This document shows positions 1-8,353 of a DNA stretch of 64,000 nucleotides, piece after piece (position 1 is the first letter of the stretch; each line of letters opens with the position of its first letter). The notes beneath the pieces were generated by a model. That model was not told the DNA's origin and searched no databases. It was given only the letters and a program-made list of their open reading frames with translations. The DNA is from Amycolatopsis thermalba (GTDB lineage: Bacteria; Actinomycetota; Actinomycetes; Mycobacteriales; Pseudonocardiaceae), in contig NZ_PQHW01000020.1 of NCBI RefSeq assembly GCF_003385215.1, positions 1-64,000 on the forward strand. Direction: 5' to 3'. The position numbers and the translations under genes are program-made.

Positions 1-3000
1 GTCAGGGGGCGGATACCTATCGCCGGTCGGGGGCGGTGCAGGCGGAGGCGCTGGCGGGTGCGGCGGCGTTGGCGGATGGGATCTCCACCGGTGTGATGAT
101 CATGGGCACGGTGGTGGGTTTCGTGCGCGAGATGGTGCGCGACATCGTGGCCGAGCTGGTGGGGAAGCTGATCACGTGGGCGTTGGAGGCGGCGTGCACG
201 TTGGGGTTTGCGACGCCGTTGATCGCGGCGCAGGCGACGGCGGCGATTTCGTCGGCGGTGACTCGGATTGCGGATTTCATCCGGAAGCTGGTCAAGACGA
301 TCGGGAACGTGTCGCCGCGGATCAGCCGGGTCATCGGCAAGCTGGATGAGATCATCCAGAAGCTGAGCAAGATCGGCCGCAAACTCGGCGGCGGTGATGG
401 CACCACTCCTTCGGCCGCGTCCGGCGGTGGTGGGAAGGTCGACACGCCGGATCTGGACGGCCCGACCAGCCCGGATGCTCCCAACAGCCCCGACGGCGCG
501 GACGGCACCCCGGGCGGCAGCCGGGCCGGCGGTGACGGTCCGTCGTCGGCCAGGGACTCGGCCGACGACCCGCGCAGGTCCGGCCAGGACGAGGACTCGA
601 CCTGCACGAACGGTGACCCGATCAACGTCTTCACCGGCGAGGTGATCCTGCCGCAGACCGACGTCGGCCTCCCGGCGGTCCTGCCGTTGACCGTGCGGCG
701 GCGGCACGCCTCGGCGTACCGGCTCGGCCGCTGGTTCGGGCGGACCTGGGCCTCGACCTTCGACCAGCGGCTCGAGGTCGAGGACGACGGCATCTACTTC
801 GTCACCGAGGACGGCCGCGTCCTGGTCTACCCGCATCCGGTGCGCGACGGTCAGCCCGTGTTCCCGGTCGAAGGCGCCCGCTGGCCGCTGGTCCGCACCG
901 GGGACGAGTACGTCGTCACCCACCGGCAGAACCGCGAGCGGTACACCTTCGGGCCCGTCGCGGGCGCGCCGGCCGGTCTGCTGCCGCTGCGCTCGGTCGA
1001 GGGCCGGACCGGGCAACGGCTGGACTTCGAGTACGAGAACGGCGCTCCCCGCGAGCTCCGGCACTCCGGGAACTACCGGATCGCGATCAGCACGGAAGGC
1101 GGCCGGATCACGGCGCTGACCCTCCGCGGCACCGGCGGCGCGCCGGACGTGCCGCTGCTCCGGTACGCCTACGACGACGAGGGCCGTCTCACCGAGGTGT
1201 CCAACTCGTCGAACCGGCCGCTGACCTTCAGCTACGACCGCGCGGGGCGCCTCACCCGTTGGGTGGACCGCAACGGCGAGTGGTACGGCTTCCACTACGA
1301 CGGCCTGGGCCGGTGCGTCCGGACCGAGGGCTCCGGCGGCGCGCACACCGGAACGCTGCGGATCGACCGGGACGCCCTCGTCTCGGTCTGGACCGACGCG
1401 GCCGGGCACGAGACGACCTACCGGTTCAACGAGCTGCGGCAGATCGTCGAGGAGGTCGACGCGCTCGGCGGCAGCACGTGCTCGGAATGGGACCGCTACG
1501 ACCGGCTGCTGTCCCGGACGGACCCGCTCGGCCGCACCACGTCCTACACCTACGACGAGTCCGGCAACCTGGTCACCCTGACCCGCCCGGACGGCACCCA
1601 GCGGCTGTTCAGCTACGACAGCGACAACCAGCTGGTCGCCACGGTCGAGCCGACGGGCGCCGTGACGCGGCGGGACTACGACGAGGCCGGCAACCTCGTC
1701 GCGGTCACCGATCCGGTGGGCGCGGTGACCCGGTACCGGTACGACGAACGCCACCACCTGGCGGCGATCGTCGACCCGCTGGGCGGCGTGTACCGCGTGG
1801 ACACGAACGAGGCGGGCCTGCCCATCGCCGTGACCGGTCCGGACGGCGCGGTGAACCTGTTCGGCCGTGACCAGTTCGGCCGGATCCGGTCCCGGACCGA
1901 CCCGTCGGGCGCCACGACCACCTACACCTGGAGCGTGGAAGGGCTGCTGCTGTCGCGCACCGGTCCGGACGGCACGGTCGAGCGCTGGCAGTACGACGGC
2001 GAGGGCAACCAGACCGCCGAGGCGGGTGCCGCGGGCGAGCTGACGCACGTCGTCAGCACCCATTTCGACCTGCCCGCGGTGGTGTCGACCCCGGACGGGA
2101 ACCGCCTGGAGTACACCTACGACGAGAAGATGCGCCCGGTCGTCGTGCGCAACGCGGCGGGCTCGGAATGGCGGTACGTCTACGACGCCGTCGGCAACCT
2201 CGTCCGCGAGACGGACTTCAACGGCCGGACGCTGGTCTACACCTACGACGCGGCGGGGCAGGTGGTGTCGCGGACGAACGGCGCCGGCGAGACCACGCGG
2301 TTCCGCCACGACCTCGTGGGCAACCTCGTCGAGCGGCAGACCGGGGACGCGCCGCGGGCCCGGTTCACCTACGACGCGGCCGGGCGGCTGGTGCGCGCCG
2401 TGAACGCCGACGCCGACGTGCGCTTCCAGCGCGACGCGGCCGGGCGGGTGGTGGCCGAAACGATCAACGGCCGCACCGTCGAGTCCCGCTACGACCTGCT
2501 CGGCAGGCCGGTGTACCAGCGCACCCCGACCGGCGCGGAGAGCCGGTGGAGCTACGACGCGGGCGGCCGGCCCTCGGTCCTGAGCGCCGCAGGCCGGACC
2601 CTGAGCTTCCGCTACGACACCGCGGGCCGGGAAGTGGAACGGTTGCTCGACACCGGGGTCTCCCTGGCGCAGGAGTGGGACGCGGGTAACCGCCTGCTCG
2701 CGCAGACGCTGTCCGCGGTGTCGGCGGGGGTTCCGTCGGTCCGGCGGATCCAGCACCGCGCTTACCGGTACCGCGCGGACGACCAGCTGGTGTCGGTCGC
2801 GGAGCAGATCGGGGGGCTGCGCGAGTTCGACCTCGACCCGGCCGGGCGGGTCGTCGGCGTCCGCGGCGCGGGCTGGGCGGAGCACTACGACTACGACCGC
2901 GTCGGCAACCTCCAGGCCGCGCACAGCCCGGGCGACCCCGAGACGAGCGGGCCGCGTCAGGTCAGCGGCACGTTGACGATCGCCGCGGGGAACGTCCGGT

Positions 3001-4085
3001 ACGCCTACGACCGGCAGGGGCGCATGGTGCTCCGGCAGCGGAAGCGGTTGTCCGCGAAGCCGGACAACTGGCACTTCAGCTGGGACGGCGAAGACCGGCT
3101 GGTCGGTGTCGTCACGCCCGACGGGACGCGCTGGCGGTACGCCTACGACGCGCTGGGGCGGCGCATCAGCAAGCAGCGCCTGGCCGCGGACGGCCGCACC
3201 GTCGCCGAGCGGACCGATTTCGTCTGGGACGACACGGTCCTGGTGGAGCAGATCGAATCCGCGGGACGGACCAGGTCGTGGCACTGGCTGCCGGACACGC
3301 TGCAGCCGGTGAGCCAGACCGAGCGGGTCTGGCACGACCAGGCCTGGGTCGACCGCGAGTTCTACGGCATCGTCTCCGACCTGATCGGCACCCCGACGGA
3401 GCTGGTCGACCCCGCGGGCAACCTGGCCTGGCGGGCGAGCCGGACGGTCTGGGGCCAGGTCGCCGGTGTCGGCGTCGCGGACACGCCGCTGCGGTTCCCC
3501 GGGCAGTACCACGACCCGGAGAGCGGTCTGGACTACAACTACCACCGCTACTACGTGCCCGAACTCGGGCGGTACGCGAGCCAGGACCCGCTCGGCCTGG
3601 TCGCGGGGCCGAACCCGCAGGCGTACGTGCCGAACCCGATGACGTGGCTCGACCCGCTGGGGCTCGTGCCGTGCCGCGACTGCGACGCCCAGAAGGAAGA
3701 ACTGCCCAAGGGCGACAACCGGTGGTTCGACCAGCGGCGGGAAGCGTTCAACGCGGCGCGCGACCGGGCCGGCATCCCCAACAGCGCGTCACCCGTCCGG
3801 CAGTGGACCGTCGGCGACAACCCGGCCCTGCAGGGGAGGGGCAACTACCACTACGACCCCGCGCCCGGCGCGCACGGCCGCTACTACGAGTACGAGACGC
3901 CGAACGGGCCACGGGTGATCGCGGAGCACACCGACGATCCGCGCGCGCCGCACCCGCACTTCCACGCCTACCAGCCGAAGGCGGGCCACGACGGGGTGGT
4001 GGTCGGCGAGAAGTACGACCGGGTCGGCGGCCCGCACCACTACTACTATGGGGATCATGCTCCGAGCTGGCCGGCGGGTGACTGA
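1..4085 (+). CDS. RHS-repeat polymorphic toxin with HNH-type nuclease tip (5' end outside window)
   Basis: The reading frame is open from base 3, so the gene starts upstream; the GTG at 36 is internal or at best an alternative. The visible part (about 1360 codons) begins with a hydrophobic, helical alpha/WXG100-like segment, then an Ala/Gly/Asp-rich linker. A DUF6531-type module follows (motif GDPINVFTGEV, near codon 200), then more than 20 YD/RHS repeats (about codons 395-1030) and an RHS core ending at two DPLGL motifs (about 1195 and 1215). The last ~140 residues form a separate domain with an IAEH motif, the His-rich HPHFHAY stretch and a GGPHHYYY tail, resembling Tox-HNH-EHHH nuclease tips. 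In this family the core encloses and releases a C-terminal toxin used against competing cells; the Actinobacterial N-terminus suggests ESX/type VII-like export (inference). The next gene, 3 nt downstream, is the likely immunity protein. Confidence 0.9.
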   Translation, partial: QGADTYRRSGAVQAEALAGAAALADGISTGVMIMGTVVGFVREMVRDIVAELVGKLITWALEAACTLGFATPLIAAQATAAISSAVTRIADFIRKLVKTIGNVSPRISRVIGKLDEIIQKLSKIGRKLGGGDGTTPSAASGGGGKVDTPDLDGPTSPDAPNSPDGADGTPGGSRAGGDGPSSARDSADDPRRSGQDEDSTCTNGDPINVFTGEVILPQTDVGLPAVLPLTVRRRHASAYRLGRWFGRTWASTFDQRLEVEDDGIYFVTEDGRVLVYPHPVRDGQPVFPVEGARWPLVRTGDEYVVTHRQNRERYTFGPVAGAPAGLLPLRSVEGRTGQRLDFEYENGAPRELRHSGNYRIAISTEGGRITALTLRGTGGAPDVPLLRYAYDDEGRLTEVSNSSNRPLTFSYDRAGRLTRWVDRNGEWYGFHYDGLGRCVRTEGSGGAHTGTLRIDRDALVSVWTDAAGHETTYRFNELRQIVEEVDALGGSTCSEWDRYDRLLSRTDPLGRTTSYTYDESGNLVTLTRPDGTQRLFSYDSDNQLVATVEPTGAVTRRDYDEAGNLVAVTDPVGAVTRYRYDERHHLAAIVDPLGGVYRVDTNEAGLPIAVTGPDGAVNLFGRDQFGRIRSRTDPSGATTTYTWSVEGLLLSRTGPDGTVERWQYDGEGNQTAEAGAAGELTHVVSTHFDLPAVVSTPDGNRLEYTYDEKMRPVVVRNAAGSEWRYVYDAVGNLVRETDFNGRTLVYTYDAAGQVVSRTNGAGETTRFRHDLVGNLVERQTGDAPRARFTYDAAGRLVRAVNADADVRFQRDAAGRVVAETINGRTVESRYDLLGRPVYQRTPTGAESRWSYDAGGRPSVLSAAGRTLSFRYDTAGREVERLLDTGVSLAQEWDAGNRLLAQTLSAVSAGVPSVRRIQHRAYRYRADDQLVSVAEQIGGLREFDLDPAGRVVGVRGAGWAEHYDYDRVGNLQAAHSPGDPETSGPRQVSGTLTIAAGNVRYAYDRQGRMVLRQRKRLSAKPDNWHFSWDGEDRLVGVVTPDGTRWRYAYDALGRRISKQRLAADGRTVAERTDFVWDDTVLVEQIESAGRTRSWHWLPDTLQPVSQTERVWHDQAWVDREFYGIVSDLIGTPTELVDPAGNLAWRASRTVWGQVAGVGVADTPLRFPGQYHDPESGLDYNYHRYYVPELGRYASQDPLGLVAGPNPQAYVPNPMTWLDPLGLVPCRDCDAQKEELPKGDNRWFDQRREAFNAARDRAGIPNSASPVRQWTVGDNPALQGRGNYHYDPAPGAHGRYYEYETPNGPRVIAEHTDDPRAPHPHFHAYQPKAGHDGVVVGEKYDRVGGPHHYYYGDHAPSWPAGD

Positions 4086-4088
4086 GCC

Positions 4089-4565
4089 GTGACCGAGTCC
4101 GCGCGGGACCGGCGGCTGCGGTTGCTGCAGGCGAAGAAGGCCGAGCAGCTGAAGGACCGTCTGTCCGCTTTCGACACCGGTGAGTTCGCGCAGTGGTCGG
4201 ACTTCCCGCAGTGGCTCCGGGACGAGTTCGTCAAGACCCGCCGGACGACCGCCGAACCGGATTCGGTGCTGCCGGAGTCGGCGGACGACCGGGAGATCCG
4301 GGACTGGCAGTCGGAGTTCGCCGTCCGGGCCGGGCTGGACGGCCGGGTGTACGTGCTCACCGGCGTCGACGACTTCCCGTGGCTCTACTGCGCCGCGCGC
4401 GACGATCGGTGGGCCGACGAGATCGGCGTCGTGCTGGGGTACGGCTGGACGGCCATCGGCGCGGACAAGGACCGTCTCGTGGTGTTCTACGAGGAGGAGT
4501 ACGAGTACCAGGCGTTCCTGGTGGCTCCCGGGCACCTCCGGGACGGCGACGGCCGCCTGCTGTAG
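4089..4565 (+). CDS. Probable immunity protein for the RHS nuclease toxin
   Basis: A 158-residue acidic protein with GTG start only 3 nt after the toxin stop codon, in the position where polymorphic-toxin loci carry the cognate immunity gene. The N-terminal third is helical and charged. The C-terminal half has alternating hydrophobic strands (LDGRVYVLTG, EIGVVLGYGW, DRLVVFYEEEYEYQAFL). The acidic run EEEYEYQ could mimic nucleic acid against the basic nuclease domain, but this is inference. There is no signal peptide or membrane segment, so it should act in the cytoplasm. I do not recognise a named immunity family; the role rests on position, size and charge. Confidence 0.7.
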   Translation: MTESARDRRLRLLQAKKAEQLKDRLSAFDTGEFAQWSDFPQWLRDEFVKTRRTTAEPDSVLPESADDREIRDWQSEFAVRAGLDGRVYVLTGVDDFPWLYCAARDDRWADEIGVVLGYGWTAIGADKDRLVVFYEEEYEYQAFLVAPGHLRDGDGRLL

Positions 4566-4638
4566 CGGGAGTCTCACCTGCGGCTCGACGAGTCCGGAGG
4601 CCGTCGTCACAGCGGTAGCCTCCCTGGTGGAGGTTGTG

Positions 4639-6018
4639 ATGGATTCCCCGACATTGGTGGCCGCCCTGCGGCGGGTCGTGCCTGCTGAGCACGTGGTCGA
4701 CGACTCGGTCGTGGTCGAGTCCTACCTGCAGGACCACGCGGAGTGGGCCGAGTACGGGCAAGCCGCCGCGGTGGTGCGGCCGCGCGGGACCGGCGAGGTG
4801 CGCGACGTCGTGCGGTTCGCGGGCGAGCACGGGATCCCGGTGGTGCCCCGCGGGGCTGGGACGGGCCTGTCCGGCGGGGCGAACGCCGTCGACGGCTGCA
4901 TCGTGATCTCGTTCGAGGCGATGGATTCCGTTCTGGAGATCGACCCCGCCGAGCGGCTCGCGGTCGTGCAGCCGGGCGTGATCAACGACGACCTGCGGGC
5001 GATCTGCGCCGAGCAGGGGCTGTGGTACCCGCCGGACCCGGCGAGCGCGCCGTGGTCGACGATCGGCGGGAACGTGGCCACCAACGCCGGTGGGCTGTGC
5101 TGCGTGAAGTACGGCGTGACGCGGGACTACGTGCTCGCGCTGGAGGTCGTCACCGGGCGCGGCGAGGTGGTCCGCCTGGGCCGGCGCACCGCGAAGGGCG
5201 TCGCCGGGTACGACCTGTGCGGGCTGATGGTCGGCTCCGAGGGCACGCTCGGCGTGATCACCGAGGTGACCGTGCGGCTGCGGCCGCGGCGCGAGCCGGA
5301 GCGCACGATCGCCGGGTACTTCGACTCGGTGATCGCCGCGGGTGAGGCGGTCAGCGCGGTGTCCGCGTCCGGGGTGATCCCGTCCGCGCTGGAGCTGGTC
5401 GACCGGCACTGCCTGGAGGCGGTCGACGCGTGGAAGAACATGGGCCTGTCCACGGAGGCGAACGTGGTGCTCCTGGGCCGCGTCGACACCCCTGGTCACG
5501 CGGGCGAGGAGGAGGCCCGCACGATCCTGCGGTGCTTCGAGCAGGCCGGCGCGAGCTGGGCGGCGCTGTCCACGGATGAGCAGGAGGCCGAAGCCCTGTT
5601 CGACGCCCGGCGCCTGGCGTACCCCGCGCTGGAGCGGCTGGGCCCGGTGCTCACCGAGGACGTCTGCGTGCCGCGAGCGCTGGTGCCGGAGATGCTGGCG
5701 CGGATCGAGAAGGCAGCCACCGAACACGACACGCTGATCGCGAACATCGCCCACGCCGGCGACGGAAACCTCCACCCGCTACTGATAACCCCCATCGGCG
5801 ACGACGCAGCAAGGCGACGCGCACAGGCGGCGTTCGAGGACATCATCGCGGACGCGGTCGAACTGGGCGGCACGGTGACGGGGGAGCACGGAATCGGGTT
5901 GCTGAAGCGCGGCGGCTTGCGGCGCGAGGTGAGCCCGGAGGTGCTGGAGCTGCACCGGGCGGTGAAGGGCGCGCTCGACCCGCTGGGGATCCTGAACCCG
6001 GGGAAGGTTTTCGTCTAG
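4639..6018 (+). CDS. GlcD/D-lactate dehydrogenase-like FAD-linked oxidase
   Basis: Oxidises a 2-hydroxy acid (glycolate or D-lactate type) using FAD. The 459-residue protein has the PCMH FAD-binding domain first (PRGAGTGLSGGAN near residue 75; IGGNVATNAGG; GSEGTLGVITEV). The FAD-oxidase C domain follows, with the metal/substrate motif HAGDGNLHP at residues 372-380 and GEHGIG further on. I chose the ATG at 4639 because GGAGG lies 5 nt upstream; the frame is open further upstream but that part overlaps the preceding gene and has no family similarity. The gene stands alone and the substrate cannot be read from sequence. D-lactate dehydrogenase and glycolate oxidase subunit D are equally likely. 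Confidence 0.85.
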   Translation: MDSPTLVAALRRVVPAEHVVDDSVVVESYLQDHAEWAEYGQAAAVVRPRGTGEVRDVVRFAGEHGIPVVPRGAGTGLSGGANAVDGCIVISFEAMDSVLEIDPAERLAVVQPGVINDDLRAICAEQGLWYPPDPASAPWSTIGGNVATNAGGLCCVKYGVTRDYVLALEVVTGRGEVVRLGRRTAKGVAGYDLCGLMVGSEGTLGVITEVTVRLRPRREPERTIAGYFDSVIAAGEAVSAVSASGVIPSALELVDRHCLEAVDAWKNMGLSTEANVVLLGRVDTPGHAGEEEARTILRCFEQAGASWAALSTDEQEAEALFDARRLAYPALERLGPVLTEDVCVPRALVPEMLARIEKAATEHDTLIANIAHAGDGNLHPLLITPIGDDAARRRAQAAFEDIIADAVELGGTVTGEHGIGLLKRGGLRREVSPEVLELHRAVKGALDPLGILNPGKVFV

Positions 6019-6031
6019 AAGGGGATCGGTG

Positions 6032-6133
6032 GCTGCCCGCGCGGCAGCCCTGCAAACCGCAAGCCGGCAACGCGACTGGCCCCGGCCCAAAGCTGCCCGC
6101 GCGGCAGCCCTGCGAACCGCAGCCCGGCAACGC
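6032..6133. repeat. Two 42-bp direct repeats, 60-bp period
   Basis: The stretches 6032-6073 and 6092-6133 differ at only two or three positions. Each begins with the small palindrome gctgcc-cgcgc-ggcagc and ends in cggcaacgc. They lie just after the GlcD-like gene. The cggcaacgc motif also precedes the structured repeat at 29682, so these copies may be the worn 5' flank of that element. Confidence 0.75.
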
Positions 6134-6161
6134 AACAGCACCGACTACCCCAACCAGACCT

Positions 6162-6279
6162 CCCCCGCCCCCGATCCACAGCCGGTCTTTGGTCGCCGAT
6201 CAGGCGTGTCAAGGTACTCTTTCCCGCCTTGACACGCCTGCTCGGCGACTGAAACACAATCAGGCATCGGGGGCGGGGG
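6162..6279. repeat. Nested palindromic intergenic element, copy 1
   Basis: The outer arms 6162-6175 and 6266-6279 are perfectly complementary over 14 bp. The inner arms 6193-6214 and 6227-6248 match at 21 of 22 positions and close on the 12-nt loop tactctttcccg. The inner core, gtcaaggtactctttcc plus its complementary arm, recurs at 29682-29743. The stretch between this element and the next one (6280-6444) holds a short GC hairpin near 6300-6330 and no gene that I can see. Confidence 0.85.
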
Positions 6280-6444
6280 TGGTCGTAAGGTGACCGTTCG
6301 GCGCCGTAGGCGCTCCCGCCCGCAGGGCGGGCTCGTCGCCTGCCCAACGTCACCTCTAAAGATCAAAAGATGTCCTCGCCGGACGGGCAGGCTCCGGGAT
6401 GACGGGGGACCGTTGTTATCTCACCTCGGGCAGGTGGTCGCTGT

Positions 6445-6585
6445 GTGGTCATCCCGTCGCCTTCCGGTTTGTGCATATCACCTTGAGCCAGGGCCGCAAG
6501 GTTGCGTAGCTCGGCTGCCGGTGAGCGGGGAGGTTGCGGCCCTGGCTCAAAGTGATCGTCACGTGTCAGGCGACGGGATGACCAC
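6445..6585. repeat. 141-bp composite palindrome upstream of the ADP-ribosylglycohydrolase
   Basis: Two nested inverted repeats. The outer arms 6445-6461 and 6569-6585 are perfectly complementary over 17 bp. The inner arms 6477-6499 and 6534-6556 match at nearly all of 23 bp. The centre is a ~34-nt GC-rich segment. It ends about 50 bp before the GTG of the ADP-ribosylglycohydrolase gene, so it could affect its expression or simply be a mobile dyad repeat. No coding function is seen. Confidence 0.8.
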
Positions 6586-6636
6586 CCAGCTACCTTGGGT
6601 TTGCTCCGCTGCCGCGGCCGGTGAGATCGTGGCGGG

Positions 6637-7569
6637 GTGAGGGAACGTGCGCTCGCGGCCCTGGCGGGCCTTGCCATCGGGGATGCGCTCGGCATGCCCA
6701 CCGAAGGGTTGTCCCCGGCCGAGATCGTGCCCGTCACCGGCTTCGCGGCGGCTCGGGGGTTGCCGGCCGGTGGGGTCACCGACGACACGCAGCAGGCGGT
6801 GATCGTCGCGCGGTTGTTGATCGATGGGGATGGGCGGATCGATCCGCACCGGCTCGCGGATGCGCTCCTGGCGTGGGAGCGCGACCTGCGCAGCCGCGGC
6901 ATCCGGGGGCTGCTCGGGCCCTCCACGCGCGCCGCGCTCAACGCCGTCGCCGCGGGGGCCTCCCTCGAAGAGGCCGGCAAGCACGGCACCACGAACGGCG
7001 CGGCCATGCGCATCGCCCCCGTCGGGATCGCCACTCCGGCCGACCTCGGCCGGCTCGTCGACAGCGTGGTCGAGGCCAGCTGGGTCACCCACAACACCGG
7101 CGTCGCCCTGGCGGGGGCGGCCGCGGTCGCCGCGGCGGTCAGCGCGGGGATCGACGGCGCGAGCCTGCCCGAGGCCATCGACTTCGCCGTCGCGGCCGCG
7201 GAACTGGCCGCCCAGCGGGGGAACTGGGTCGCGGCCGGGGACGTCGCCGCCCGGATCCGGTGGTCCCGCACCATGCCCGCCGCCGACATCCCGGCCCTGA
7301 TCGGCACCAGCGTCGCCACCCAGGAATCGGTGCCCGCCGCGTTCGCGGTCCTGCACCACGCCGAAGACCCGTGGCACGCCTGCCGCACCGCCGCGAGCCT
7401 CGGCGGGGACACCGACACCATCGCCGCCATGGCCGGCGCGATCGCGGGCGCCTGCACCGGAGCGGACGCGTTCCCCGAGGACGCCGTCCGCACGGTCACC
7501 GAGGTCAACGACCTCCCGCTGCCGGAGCTGGCCGACGGTCTGCTGAAACTGCGCGCCAGAACCGGATGA
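6637..7569 (+). CDS. ADP-ribosylglycohydrolase family protein
   Basis: Predicted to remove ADP-ribose from modified proteins or small molecules, or to hydrolyse related N-glycosides. The 310-residue all-helical protein shows the family metal sites: AIGDALGMPTEG at the N-terminus, TDDTQQ near residue 49 (first metal-binding Thr-Asp-Asp) and GGDTDTIAAM near residue 250 (second Asp/Thr cluster). Length is normal for the family. The GTG start fits the family N-terminus but has only a weak GGCGGGG in front. The last 65 bp overlap the 3' end of the convergent hydrolase gene. No ADP-ribosyltransferase partner lies nearby. Confidence 0.85.
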   Translation: MRERALAALAGLAIGDALGMPTEGLSPAEIVPVTGFAAARGLPAGGVTDDTQQAVIVARLLIDGDGRIDPHRLADALLAWERDLRSRGIRGLLGPSTRAALNAVAAGASLEEAGKHGTTNGAAMRIAPVGIATPADLGRLVDSVVEASWVTHNTGVALAGAAAVAAAVSAGIDGASLPEAIDFAVAAAELAAQRGNWVAAGDVAARIRWSRTMPAADIPALIGTSVATQESVPAAFAVLHHAEDPWHACRTAASLGGDTDTIAAMAGAIAGACTGADAFPEDAVRTVTEVNDLPLPELADGLLKLRARTG

Positions 7570-8353
7570 GCGCCTCGGCCGTCTCCTGTGGACGGTCCAG
7601 CTGCACGCAGTGCCCCGCGCCGTCGATGCCGACCGCGTCCCGGCCGAAGCGGCGAGCCAGGCGCTGGTACTCCTCGTGCGAGCCGGTGAACTCGTCGTCC
7701 ATGCCGTGCACGAACAGCAACGGCACCCCGGACCCGGCCAGCTCACCGACCCCCGCCCGCGGACCGCACAACAGCCGCGGGAACCCGATGAGGTGACCGG
7801 TGCGGGTGGTCGACAACCGGGTGGTCATCAGGTCCAGCCGGTCCGGCTCGGCACGGGCCCAGTGGTCGATCAAGCCACGCAAGCCCGCGGCCCCCTCGGT
7901 GGCCACCGCGTCGGCGCACCAGGTGAGGAACGCGGTCTCCTTGTCCGAACCGGACAGCAAGCTGCCCAGCGGCGCGAAACTGCGCACTACCCGCGGCGCG
8001 GCGACGACCGCGGCGTTCGCGACCGCGGCGCCCGCGCAGTGCGCCACCACGTGCGCCGGCTCGCCCTCGCCGACCTCGCCGATCACCGCCAGCAGGTCCT
8101 GCGCCATGCCCGGCAGCGTGTAGGCGCTCGGGTCGTCGGGGCCCGGGCTCTCGTGCTGGCCGTGGTGGTCGACCGCCCACGCCGCGTACCCCGCGGCGGC
8201 CAGCAGCGGCAACAGCGGCGCGAAGTCCTCTTTGGACCCCAGATACCCGCCGACCAGCACCACCGGCTCCCCGGACCCGGCCCGGTGCGCGGCGAACCGG
8301 CCGCGGTCGGTCTCCAGCACGACGCTCCGCACCGGGCTTTCCAGCGTGGTCAC
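7505..8353 (-). CDS. Alpha/beta hydrolase with a cysteine nucleophile
   Basis: A 282-residue alpha/beta-hydrolase-fold protein and the third gene of a three-gene operon. Its GTG overlaps the stop of the glycosyltransferase (GTGA). The nucleophile elbow reads HVVAHCAGAA, so Cys106 sits where most members have Ser. The other triad residues are present as an Asp in HGMDDEF and a His in GAGHCVQLDRP. Cys at this position occurs in dienelactone hydrolases and polyester synthases (family knowledge), but overall this looks like an ordinary MhpC-type hydrolase. Substrate unknown; the neighbours suggest work on a glycosylated or lactone natural product. Confidence 0.8.
   Translation of the reverse strand: MTTLESPVRSVVLETDRGRFAAHRAGSGEPVVLVGGYLGSKEDFAPLLPLLAAAGYAAWAVDHHGQHESPGPDDPSAYTLPGMAQDLLAVIGEVGEGEPAHVVAHCAGAAVANAAVVAAPRVVRSFAPLGSLLSGSDKETAFLTWCADAVATEGAAGLRGLIDHWARAEPDRLDLMTTRLSTTRTGHLIGFPRLLCGPRAGVGELAGSGVPLLFVHGMDDEFTGSHEEYQRLARRFGRDAVGIDGAGHCVQLDRPQETAEALIRFWRAVSADRRPAPAAGGR

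Noticed and set aside
36-4085. GTG at 36 as the true start of the RHS gene
   Set aside because: The frame is open to the window edge and the upstream codons read like a continuing helix, so the gene is cut by the window.
4180-4638. N-terminal extension of the GlcD-like oxidase
   Set aside because: It overlaps the immunity gene in another frame, is Arg/Ser/Thr-rich noise, and a good ribosome-binding site marks ATG 4639.
7505-7569. 65-bp convergent overlap as a sign of a wrong stop or frameshift
   Set aside because: Both proteins keep normal family lengths; the overlap only affects variable C-terminal tails.
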